64,000 nucleotides of DNA from Parabacteroides timonensis (GTDB lineage: Bacteria > Bacteroidota > Bacteroidia > Bacteroidales > Tannerellaceae). This document shows positions 1 to 6,413 of this stretch, one piece after another; positions within the stretch are counted from its first letter, which is position 1, and each line of letters opens with the position of its first letter. A program made the position numbers and the translations under genes. A model generated the notes under the pieces. The model was not told where the DNA came from and ran no database searches. It saw only the letters and a list, made by a program, of their open reading frames with translations. The DNA lies in the NCBI RefSeq assembly GCF_900128505.1, contig NZ_LT669940.1:232489-296488 (forward strand), in the 5' to 3' direction.

Positions 1-215
1 GGTATCCATTCCCTTTCCGCCTGAAGCGCATCAACTTTCATTTTAAGCGAACCTACGGTTTTACCCGTATCTTTGCATACAGCATCGACAGAAGCAACCT
101 TTTCACGTACACCGGAAAGGGCTGTTACCGTTTTGTCGGAAGTGGCTGTAATACCACCCAATTTCGCGGAAATCTTATCCTGCAAGCTGAATATGTATTC
201 TATTTTGTTCGCCAT
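1..215 (-). CDS. Tail tape measure protein, N-terminal part (cut by window edge)
   Basis: I read an open frame from ATG at 213-215 down to base 1, beginning MANKIEYIFSLQDKISAKLG. It is alanine/lysine/valine rich with predicted long helices and no stop. Position decides the call: it directly follows sheath, tube and the tail assembly chaperone pair, where contractile-tail phages carry the tape measure gene that sets tail length. The N-terminal wording (a DKISAKL helix followed by repeated Val-rich helical segments) resembles tape-measure N termini. The start overlaps the end of the frameshifted chaperone frame by 16 nt, suggesting translational coupling. Only 71 codons are visible. Confidence 0.65.
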   Translation of the reverse strand, partial: MANKIEYIFSLQDKISAKLGGITATSDKTVTALSGVREKVASVDAVCKDTGKTVGSLKMKVDALQAEREWI

Positions 216-379
216 AAGCTAACCATTAAATCTTGTTTAACCCATTCGGCCATCGCTATTTGATGCGCCCATTCTTCATCCGTGAGTTCTTCGGGGTTCA
301 TGTGCAAATAAGCCCGGATAAGGGTATCGGCTAAAAACATCCATCCGGGCTTGTCTGCTACGTTTGTTCGGCTTATAAT
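200..379 (-). CDS. -1 frame extension of the tail assembly chaperone (gpGT-type)
   Basis: This frame has no good start codon near its beginning. It is reached if ribosomes slip -1 on A_AAA_AAA (385-379), just before the TAA at 375-373 that ends the upstream frame. Reading then continues ATT ATA AGC CGA and stays open for 59 residues to TAG at 202-200, inside the first codons of the tape measure gene. The peptide is acidic and Trp-rich, with the stretch MNPEELTDEEWAHQIAMAEW. Small/large chaperone products made by frameshifting between tube and tape measure genes are a well-known arrangement in long-tailed phages (G/GT of lambda, and Mu equivalents). The fusion would be about 158 aa. The slip itself is inferred from sequence. 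Confidence 0.75.
   Translation of the reverse strand: MISRTNVADKPGWMFLADTLIRAYLHMNPEELTDEEWAHQIAMAEWVKQDLMVSLWRTK
310..352 (-). promoter_or_regulatory. Hairpin downstream of frameshift site
   Basis: A perfect 10-bp inverted repeat, AAGCCCGGAT (310-319) and ATCCGGGCTT (343-352), forms a GC-rich stem with a 23-nt loop 26 nt downstream of the slippery heptamer on the transcribed strand. Stimulatory structures usually lie 5-9 nt away, so this spacing is long, but it is the only strong stem here. Confidence 0.45.
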
Positions 380-675
380 TTTTTTAACTCGGCTTCCTTT
401 ATTTCGATAAGGTCGGCCAGTTTTGAAGAAACGCCCAGGAATAATTCGTCGTTAGTTTTTATTTCTTCATCACCACCAAGCCTGCAGTTATTCAAAAGCA
501 CCTCATTATACTTCATCGGGTCGGTTTTCCCAAGTACGGCAGCCGCACTCAACGCCTTGCGGTCGGGCTTTTTCAGATAGGCCGTTTTGCTGTCAACTGT
601 TACACTGTACACCGAGCCATGTTTCTTTTTCCATGCCTCAATCTGTTCTTCTGTAATTACTTTTTCTTCGTTCAT
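373..675 (-). CDS. Tail assembly chaperone, short form (gpG-type)
   Basis: A 100-aa, highly charged, helical protein lying between the tail tube gene and the tape measure gene. By position this is the short tail assembly chaperone that binds the tape measure protein during tail building. Its last codons are TTA AAA AAA TTA TAA, so the stop comes immediately after a run of seven A residues that forms a canonical -1 slippery heptamer. A subset of ribosomes should therefore make the longer fusion described for the adjoining frame. The sequence includes the segment DSKTAYLKKPDRKALSAAA, similar in feel to other small tail chaperones. Start ATG at 675 is 15 nt after the tube gene stop. Role rests on gene order and the frameshift signal, not on a recognised domain. 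Confidence 0.7.
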   Translation of the reverse strand: MNEEKVITEEQIEAWKKKHGSVYSVTVDSKTAYLKKPDRKALSAAAVLGKTDPMKYNEVLLNNCRLGGDEEIKTNDELFLGVSSKLADLIEIKEAELKKL

Positions 676-689
676 TGTTCTTTTTTTTA

Positions 690-1115
690 TTATACAACAT
701 TCGGTTCTACATCACAGGCAATAAACGGGAGCGCAATTTCCTGAAACAAATCACCCTCTTTCATCCCGTATGGGGCTTCCGTAATAGATAGATTTACTAT
801 CTTATCGGTCTGCACAACACCGCTTTCAGGAACATAGGACACAATAGCATCAAATTCCAAGTCGGTAACATCGTCATACCCTTTCGCCTTTGCGGCTGTC
901 TGCATGGCTATCAATTCGGATTGAAGAACAGTAATAGTACCTTCATACTCCTTTTTCCCAAGCTGAATGCCACGAGCCTTTTTACCTGTGGCGAAAAGGG
1001 CTTCTTTCTGTCGCTTCATTTTATATTCAATACCGCGAAGCCCGGTAACAGGTTTACCAAGCATAACAAGCGTTACATCAATCCAAGCGTATTCCTTTGA
1101 ATTAAAATTATCCAT
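690..1115 (-). CDS. Phage tail tube protein
   Basis: A 141-aa acidic protein directly downstream of the sheath gene, overlapping it by one base (TAATG), which is where contractile-tail phages encode the tail tube. Phrases such as IDVTLVMLGKPVTGLRGIEY and the closing ALPFIACDVEPNVV suit the small beta-barrel tube fold, in which subunits stack as hexameric rings inside the sheath. No catalytic motif is present. It would be co-translated with the sheath and followed by the chaperone pair. The call rests on order, size and composition; I cannot exclude another small tail structural protein. Confidence 0.65.
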   Translation of the reverse strand: MDNFNSKEYAWIDVTLVMLGKPVTGLRGIEYKMKRQKEALFATGKKARGIQLGKKEYEGTITVLQSELIAMQTAAKAKGYDDVTDLEFDAIVSYVPESGVVQTDKIVNLSITEAPYGMKEGDLFQEIALPFIACDVEPNVV

Positions 1116-2308
1116 TATTCACTTGTATTATAGGGGTTATTAAATGCTAAATCCACATTTATTTCTTTCAGCAGGGCAGTAGGCACAATTTTTGCCTGAA
1201 CGTTCAACCTGCCGGAAGTAATCAAATCCTGTTTAGGGTCAATATAGGCGGTAAATCCTGAAATTTCACCTACCATATTGGTGTTAACCGCACGTGTAAG
1301 CAACTGTTCGTAATACTTACACATCGGGCTTGGAACCTGTCCGGTTTCGGGGTCTACTTCGATACTGTCCAAAATTTCATCAATGTACGTTTTGTAACAG
1401 ATAACAAGAGCTTTTTGAATAACGCGGATAAGGCAAAGGCGGTGGTAGTCGTCCGTCGTTGCGATTGCCGTTGCATCATCATTCAAGTAATAACCGTTTT
1501 TTCCGATATAGGTACGATAAAAGATATAGCCGGCATCATGCAGGATATTCCAAAGGCTGTAATCTTCCTGTGGCGTTTTTCCGTCGGTCAAATAGCCCGT
1601 TGCGGCAATGCTGCCATCTTTGACGCGGCCAATGGAGATATTAACCGCACAGGTGGCCGCACGTCCGAGAACTTGACCGATTGCGGCCGAATACAATTTA
1701 CTTTCGCCATACTTACCATCCGAAGCCAGTACAATAGACGCACAATTATAACTACCTTCCCTCGGTTGATACAAACCTTCGGTTTCACCGCTCCAACCAA
1801 TGGCCGGAAGAAGGATAACAAAGGGGGCAATTTTACCCATGTACGACTTAGCAACCGACTGCGCTTCATCGACGGCAGTAATAACATCTTTGTCAATGCA
1901 ATTTTCAACCGTAGGCGTATAAGAAGCCGGAGCGTTACGATTAACACCTACAAGGCGAATACGTCCAGCTGCGGAGTCAATCAGCTTTTGAAGGGGCGAA
2001 CCGGGTTCAGAGGAACAAATTTGCGTCAGCGTACTTGCTTCACTTACTACAAGCAAATGCAATTCCGCACCATCGCCGGCCGCTTTATAAAAGGCTGCCA
2101 CATCTTTATAGACCAAAGGGTTGTTTTCTTTGGTAATGCCGTATTTCGACAGGTCATTGCTGGAAGAAAGAACGTACACTTTGTTAAGGGTAAGTTTTTC
2201 CTCTACGGCCTGACCGGTCAAAATAAGCCCGGAAATACCATCGTCAGAAAGGGTTACCGTACCAATATTACCGTTACCCAAAACTATGTTTACATTTGGT
2301 AAACTCAT
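1115..2308 (-). CDS. Contractile tail sheath protein (DUF2586-like)
   Basis: A 397-aa protein with the features of the Bacteroidetes Mu-like sheath family: an N-terminal beta-rich segment with GNGNIGTVTLSDDGISGLIL, a central Rossmann-like region (ELHLLVVSEAS, then APFVILLPAIGW), and a conserved C-terminal part with YYLNDDATAIATTDDYHRL and the GRLNVQAKIVPTALLKEINV strand that inserts into neighbouring subunits. The sheath polymerises around the tube and contracts to drive it through the host envelope. It is transcribed leftward in the late cluster, upstream of the tube. A contractile tail is consistent with a myovirus-type Mu relative. Confidence 0.8.
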   Translation of the reverse strand: MSLPNVNIVLGNGNIGTVTLSDDGISGLILTGQAVEEKLTLNKVYVLSSSNDLSKYGITKENNPLVYKDVAAFYKAAGDGAELHLLVVSEASTLTQICSSEPGSPLQKLIDSAAGRIRLVGVNRNAPASYTPTVENCIDKDVITAVDEAQSVAKSYMGKIAPFVILLPAIGWSGETEGLYQPREGSYNCASIVLASDGKYGESKLYSAAIGQVLGRAATCAVNISIGRVKDGSIAATGYLTDGKTPQEDYSLWNILHDAGYIFYRTYIGKNGYYLNDDATAIATTDDYHRLCLIRVIQKALVICYKTYIDEILDSIEVDPETGQVPSPMCKYYEQLLTRAVNTNMVGEISGFTAYIDPKQDLITSGRLNVQAKIVPTALLKEINVDLAFNNPYNTSE

Positions 2309-2319
2309 GCTTTCAAAAA

Positions 2320-2529
2320 TTAATAAGTTTTTAACTCTCCTTTTCCCACCGTTTTTTGGTGAGAAACGGCTTTATCGTATTCGTGCGACAGGAATACCAA
2401 GTTATCACCGGTCACATGAAATTTTAAACATTCCGGGTATGCCGCCCGATATTGAGCCAAAAAGGCGGGTTCCTGTTCTGTTATGGGAACCGGTGTTACT
2501 TCCGGCTGTCCCTGTTTTTCTTTTGCCAT
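2320..2529 (-). CDS. Small phage protein between lysis and sheath genes
   Basis: A 69-aa protein starting MAKEKQGQPEVTPVPITEQE, with a proline-rich, disordered N terminus and a compact C-terminal half containing FHVTGDNLVFLSHEYDKAVS. It starts right after the spanin-like gene stop (2531) and ends 11 nt before the sheath start, so it is part of the same leftward transcript. I do not recognise a family. By analogy with small proteins preceding sheath genes it may be a tail accessory protein, but nothing in the sequence proves this. Confidence 0.6.
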   Translation of the reverse strand: MAKEKQGQPEVTPVPITEQEPAFLAQYRAAYPECLKFHVTGDNLVFLSHEYDKAVSHQKTVGKGELKTY

Positions 2530-2530
2530 T

Positions 2531-3061
2531 CTAATTGCGTTTTAATAGTTTTAAAATAGCCTTCCAAAGCAAAGGCAGATACTTGATCAAAAGGATAACC
2601 GCAAACAATCTGCCTATGTATATCCACGTCTGCTGCCACCATGTAAGCCGGTTGGTATAGACCGTATCGCCGGGAACGGGCAGTGGCACATAAATAATAG
2701 AATCTTTTGCCGGTATATAAATCGTGTCACGCTTGGCGTTAGCCTTGTAATCAAGTTTGCCATTATCAAAAGAAAGGTTACTTTCAACACCTGCGCTTTT
2801 CAATTCATTATAAGCCTTCATTATAACCTGATTATTGCTGTCACATTCAAACAGGGCTGTAAGAAGTGCCGAATCAGGCGACAAATAAACCGGAACCAGT
2901 CGTTCCGTTACAAGATTATCCGGTAGGTTCGCGGGCGTGCCCTTCGCATTTCTCTGCGTGCCGCAACTCGTCACGTACAGGACAAGCAATATCAGCGTGG
3001 GGACAAGTATTAACTTTTTCAACGGCCCGGCGAAACCGCGCCAACTCTTTCCGTATTTCAT
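2531..3061 (-). CDS. Lipoprotein with C-terminal membrane segment, candidate unimolecular spanin
   Basis: This 176-aa protein begins with a positively charged stretch, a hydrophobic helix (about 17-32) and a lipobox ending VTSC at Cys33 followed by Gly, a signal for export and lipidation. The middle is a periplasmic, beta-prone region with repeated Tyr-Ile-Pro/Tyr-Val-Pro phrases, and the C terminus carries a membrane segment (about 148-168) ending in KLLKRN. An outer-membrane lipoprotein anchor plus an inner-membrane C-terminal helix is the architecture of u-spanins such as T1 gp11, which fuse the two membranes at lysis. It overlaps the preceding membrane/coiled-coil gene by 146 nt in another frame, echoing Rz/Rz1 nesting. 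The lysis role is inferred from architecture and from its place beside the lysozyme-like gene. Confidence 0.65.
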   Translation of the reverse strand: MKYGKSWRGFAGPLKKLILVPTLILLVLYVTSCGTQRNAKGTPANLPDNLVTERLVPVYLSPDSALLTALFECDSNNQVIMKAYNELKSAGVESNLSFDNGKLDYKANAKRDTIYIPAKDSIIYVPLPVPGDTVYTNRLTWWQQTWIYIGRLFAVILLIKYLPLLWKAILKLLKRN

Positions 3062-3290
3062 TTATTTCTTTTTTTAGCGGCTCGACCACCTCTTCCATCA
3101 GGATGGCCATTGCCTTTTTTACATTTTCCAGTTCATCGCCGCGGGTTTCCGCCTTTGAGGCTTTTACTTGCGCCCGAAGTTGTTCGACTTCCACGTCATA
3201 CTTCTTTCGCAGTAATATAGCCGTGAGCCACGCGCTTAACGGTGCGGATATGATTGCGGCGACCAACGAAATTATTCCAGACAATTCCAT
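2916..3290 (-). CDS. Membrane-anchored coiled-coil lysis protein (i-spanin or holin-like)
   Basis: A 124-aa protein with one N-terminal membrane helix (about 5-28, IISLVAAIISAPLSAWLTAI) followed by a long charged coiled coil (about 33-90) and a Cys/His-containing tail (CPHADIACP). Membrane helix plus periplasmic coiled coil is the layout of Rz-type inner-membrane spanins; a holin function is the alternative. Its 3' end overlaps the lipoprotein gene by 146 nt in a different frame, and the lysozyme-like gene lies immediately upstream, so the three form a lysis cassette within the late operon. No sequence family is recognised with certainty. Confidence 0.6.
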   Translation of the reverse strand: MELSGIISLVAAIISAPLSAWLTAILLRKKYDVEVEQLRAQVKASKAETRGDELENVKKAMAILMEEVVEPLKKEINEIRKELARFRRAVEKVNTCPHADIACPVRDELRHAEKCEGHAREPTG

Positions 3291-3305
3291 CCTGACTTCT
3301 TAGGT

Positions 3306-3719
3306 TTACTTTAATAAATTCCAGCCCGCATATACATCAGCCTGCACGGCAGGAATGCCGTTTTCTACCTGACTGATAGCCGCTGCAAAATTGCACATAG
3401 TCGTTTTGTCGTTCACATCCGGCACATAGGTCGCAGTAACTTGCATTTCGCGGCAAACTCTTTGTATATACGCAGCTGTATCATTCTCTGTTCTCGGAGC
3501 CCACCGGCTAATAAAGTCCGCAATCGTTTTACAATTATGCTTTTTACGATAGTTTTGAAGCAACTTAATCAGGGCACGATAACCATGCGCCATATCTTCA
3601 AATTCTTCAAAAGCATTATCTTTCTTTTCCGATTTTTTTACTTCACCCTGCCAATCGGTAGCATCCGAATTTCGGATGTTACCGGGGTTATTATTTCTTA
3701 TTCCGCGTGGTGTTGTCAT
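3306..3719 (-). CDS. Lysozyme-like endolysin / structural muramidase
   Basis: A 137-aa protein starting MTTPRGIRNNNPGNIRNS. The RGIRNNNPGNIR opening, followed by an EDMAHGYRALIKLLQNY helix and SRWAPRTENDTAAYIQRV, is typical of small lysozyme-like proteins of phages and mobile elements (P5/structural-protein type) that cleave peptidoglycan glycan strands. There is no signal peptide, so export would need a holin or the neighbouring membrane protein. Its ATG overlaps the capsid gene stop (ATGA), making it translationally coupled to the most abundant virion protein. It could be either the lysis enzyme or a virion-borne muramidase; location beside the spanin-like genes favours lysis. Confidence 0.7.
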   Translation of the reverse strand: MTTPRGIRNNNPGNIRNSDATDWQGEVKKSEKKDNAFEEFEDMAHGYRALIKLLQNYRKKHNCKTIADFISRWAPRTENDTAAYIQRVCREMQVTATYVPDVNDKTTMCNFAAAISQVENGIPAVQADVYAGWNLLK

Positions 3720-4780
3720 GCCTTAGCTGCTACATAATCCGACATGATAGCCGCCATCGCGTCTTTTTTCTTTGGCAGCACAATGAAATAATGACGGAAG
3801 TTTACAAGGCTGCGCTGGTTCAGCGGGTCAGTTTTTGCCTCACTGTAATACATCGTAGTAGAACCGGAAGCCTTGAAAGCACGCTTTGTATAGAAAGCGA
3901 CAGAAGCTTGAAATTCATTTGCGCCGGCAGCAGTTCCAAACTTGACCTTTGTTCCGTCGGCCTTATATACAGGGTTGGCACAATATTCGAAGACTTCAAA
4001 ACTATACAGATTGGATATTTTACCGGTTGTATAGTTATAGTATTGGTCTTTGAACTTTTGGTCTGTCAGCAATAAATCGTTTACATGGTCGGAACACAAT
4101 ACCAAACGGCGGCCCTGCAATGGTATTTGCGCTTTATCAAAGGCATCTTTCAGTGCGATAATATCCGCAACCTGTAATCTGCGCCGGCCCGTTTCCCCGC
4201 CGTCTACTATTTCGCCGGTTGTTTTCAACACAGGTGTTTTTGCCGTTGTCTTATCCGGTGCAAGGGCGTGAATTGCTTTTGCATATTTAGAAACTTTGAT
4301 TGCATCAGCATGGCGTTCCTTCAAACTTGACATTTTGTCGTAAGAGGAAGCATACAGTTCGTCGTCTGTTACCGGGGTCGCTTTAGTCTGGAATTTATCC
4401 AAGCTGAACACCGCATCAACATCTGAAATTTCCTGAACGGCGATAGGGTAAGTCATATTATTGATTAATACGTCAGGGTCGCCGCCTACATCTACCATGT
4501 GAATAACATCATTTTCGGCGTATTGGCTATAATCCGGAATGCCATCCAAGAAGGTAGCAACATCACCCGCACGAAGGGTTTTAATCAATTCACCTGTCCA
4601 AATTTCCGTAAGCACACCGGCGCAGGCAGCCCCTTTGGGCATAAAGTTTCCCGCTAAAGCGGACACGCCAACGGCAGTGGCCGCACCGGCAGAAGCGGGA
4701 ACACCAACTGCAACGGCAAGAATAAGCCCCATAGTTGCGCAAACCAACACACGGGAAAATAATTTAAATCCTGTTTTCAT
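3716..4780 (-). CDS. Major capsid protein
   Basis: A 354-aa protein directly downstream of the protease/scaffold gene, the usual place for the major head protein. The body has HK97-like content: a helical middle (SSLKERHADAIKVSKYAKAI), KDAFDKAQIPLQGRRLVLCS, which resembles the conserved spine helix and following strand, and a C-terminal beta region with SLVNFRHYFIVLPKKKDAM. The first about 48 residues are unusual: basic, then strongly hydrophobic and Ala/Val/Gly-rich, like a signal or membrane peptide. They may be a scaffolding or delta segment trimmed by the protease. The stop overlaps the lysozyme start. Confidence 0.75.
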   Translation of the reverse strand: MKTGFKLFSRVLVCATMGLILAVAVGVPASAGAATAVGVSALAGNFMPKGAACAGVLTEIWTGELIKTLRAGDVATFLDGIPDYSQYAENDVIHMVDVGGDPDVLINNMTYPIAVQEISDVDAVFSLDKFQTKATPVTDDELYASSYDKMSSLKERHADAIKVSKYAKAIHALAPDKTTAKTPVLKTTGEIVDGGETGRRRLQVADIIALKDAFDKAQIPLQGRRLVLCSDHVNDLLLTDQKFKDQYYNYTTGKISNLYSFEVFEYCANPVYKADGTKVKFGTAAGANEFQASVAFYTKRAFKASGSTTMYYSEAKTDPLNQRSLVNFRHYFIVLPKKKDAMAAIMSDYVAAKA

Positions 4781-4799
4781 TTAATACCTGTTTTTTTGA

Positions 4800-5750
4800 T
4801 TAGTAATTCGGGCAATCCACACCATATTCAGCCCGGTACAGCTTCATATAAGTATGTTTGTCGTTGTTTCTTATTTCTTCAATCTTATCCGCCGGAACAT
4901 CAGACAATTTTTTATAGTCCAACGCCATAGAACCGCTTGACGGCTGGTTAATCAAGTTCATCGGCTTTTGAATGGGCGTCATAGACTCAAAAGTCAATTT
5001 TAAACTTTCAATACCGACCTTTTTACCCAATTCGATAAAATGCGCTTCCTTTTCCGGCACAATCAAGTGTTTTGCCGTAGCTTCTTTTACCGTTTGAGTA
5101 ATGGCGGATAACTGCAATTGTTCTTTCTCCTGTTGTAATTGCTGGTTGGCCGTTTTATAGCCAAGCAACAGGTCAATGGAAGAAAGAATTTCATTTTCTC
5201 CGGCCGTTTCCGGCAACCCCAATTTCAGGGCGATAGCTTTGTAATCCATCTTTTCTTCGTCTTTTTGATTGTTGATATTAGTGAGTAATGGCAGACCGTC
5301 CGAATTTTCACCGGCCGCCAGTTTTAGTTCCTGACCTTTAAAAGTGAGTACCATCGGCAAAGCGTTGTCATTTCCGCCTATGTCAACCATACTTGTTTCA
5401 ATTAGCTTGCTTCGTGTAGCAGTAGCCCGGTATTGGCCCGGCTTTATCAGTTCCGGCGCGTCGCTGGTTTCTATTACCTCAAAATTAGCGGAAGCCATTT
5501 TTAACGTACCCTTATCCCATTGCTGCTTTGCAAGTTTACTTTCATCGCGTACTTCATCAAAGTAAGGTTCGCCGGTGATTTTGTCGCCTTCCTTTTTTAT
5601 ATCTTTGATGCAGCCGATAATAATACCGCGCCAGTGCATCCACAACAACACAGGATTACGTTCGTATTGCGAAATATCAACGCCATCGGTTTTAACCCAC
5701 GTTCCGTAACAGTTTACGGACTCATCACTTATAATTATTCGCTTTGCCAT
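4800..5750 (-). CDS. Prohead protease with C-terminal scaffold region
   Basis: A 316-aa, two-part protein. Residues about 1-140 resemble a caudovirus prohead serine protease: a VLLWMHWRG segment with a candidate catalytic His39 and an LKMASANFEV segment with candidate Ser87. A linker then leads to a scaffold-like half with a Gln/Glu-rich coiled coil (about 195-225) and a C-terminal SSGSMALDYKKLSDVPADKI region. Mu itself makes protease and scaffold from one gene (I/Z), which fits this fusion. It precedes the capsid gene by 20 nt on the same strand and begins the leftward late cluster. Catalytic residues are assigned by eye. Confidence 0.7.
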   Translation of the reverse strand: MAKRIIISDESVNCYGTWVKTDGVDISQYERNPVLLWMHWRGIIIGCIKDIKKEGDKITGEPYFDEVRDESKLAKQQWDKGTLKMASANFEVIETSDAPELIKPGQYRATATRSKLIETSMVDIGGNDNALPMVLTFKGQELKLAAGENSDGLPLLTNINNQKDEEKMDYKAIALKLGLPETAGENEILSSIDLLLGYKTANQQLQQEKEQLQLSAITQTVKEATAKHLIVPEKEAHFIELGKKVGIESLKLTFESMTPIQKPMNLINQPSSGSMALDYKKLSDVPADKIEEIRNNDKHTYMKLYRAEYGVDCPNY

Positions 5751-5954
5751 TTGCTACATGTTACATCGTTTTTATTACTGCATTTCTGCGCTTTATCCGG
5801 TGCAAACATAACCCCCTAAAATAGTCCGCACAAAAAAGTGTGCAACCGTTACTCACTTGTGTGAAAGCATTTTATAATAGATGGAAAGCGTTTCACACTT
5901 AATTGCCTCACCCATCCATACTTTACAATTTTGCCCAAAAGTAAAGCGATAATT
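5751..5954. promoter_or_regulatory. Divergent control region between the two virion gene blocks
   Basis: This 204-base gap separates leftward protease/capsid genes from rightward terminase genes, so both late promoters must lie here or read through from afar. It contains an 8-bp dyad, GTGTGAAA (5859-5866) and TTTCACAC (5891-5898), plus a further AAGTGTG at 5836-5842 that matches the outer end of the right arm. I see no clean TAnnTTTG box, which would fit activator-dependent late promoters like those served by Mor/C in Mu. The dyad is plain in the sequence; activator binding is inference. Confidence 0.45.
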
Positions 5955-6413
5955 ATGTCAAAAAAGGAACTGGAAAAGAGCAAAGAACTTGCGCGCCTGT
6001 ACTATCTGAATGGCGACACGCAAAAACTTGTGGCCGAAAAGGTCGGGGTTAGCCGCGTTACGATAAACAAATGGGTTTCCGACGGTGGTTGGGATACTAT
6101 GCGTATGGCTAAAAGCATCACCCGGAAAGAACTTGTAACCAAAATGATGCAAAAGGCTAACGACAAACTGGAAGAAGGCGATATGTCTTTTGATGAAATG
6201 GCAAAACTATCCGCTTCTATAAAAGAACTGGATAAACAGACAAATGCCGTTACCATTTTGGAAGTGTTAACCGCATACAATGAATGGCTGGTTGTCCGTA
6301 TGCAGGTCGATAAGGAATTAACGACGGATTTAGTAAAGACTATGAACCGTTATCAAGATATGTTTTTAAGCGAACAGATAGGAAACAGCAAATCGTTATT
6401 CAATGGCAACTAA
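5955..6413 (+). CDS. Terminase small subunit / HTH packaging protein
   Basis: A 152-aa protein whose N terminus carries a helix-turn-helix: LYYLNGDTQKLVAEKVGVS followed by RVTINKWV. The rest is helical, with SASIKELDKQTNAVTILEVL. This matches the small terminase position and style in Mu-like phages of Bacteroidales, where the DNA-binding subunit hands DNA to the large ATPase-nuclease. I use ATG 5955 (MSKKELEKSK) instead of an in-frame TTG 24 bases upstream. Its 3' end overlaps the large terminase start by 11 nt, so the two are coupled. It opens the rightward packaging/head block. Confidence 0.75.
   Translation: MSKKELEKSKELARLYYLNGDTQKLVAEKVGVSRVTINKWVSDGGWDTMRMAKSITRKELVTKMMQKANDKLEEGDMSFDEMAKLSASIKELDKQTNAVTILEVLTAYNEWLVVRMQVDKELTTDLVKTMNRYQDMFLSEQIGNSKSLFNGN

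Noticed and set aside
1415..2302. Long plus-strand frame (295 codons) opposite the sheath gene
   Set aside because: It is antisense to a well-supported sheath gene, has Arg/Asn/Thr-biased shadow composition and no family resemblance.
1..5750. Diversity-generating retroelement as known in some Bacteroides Mu-like phages
   Set aside because: No reverse transcriptase, template repeat or variable tail-fibre gene is visible. If present it lies left of the window.
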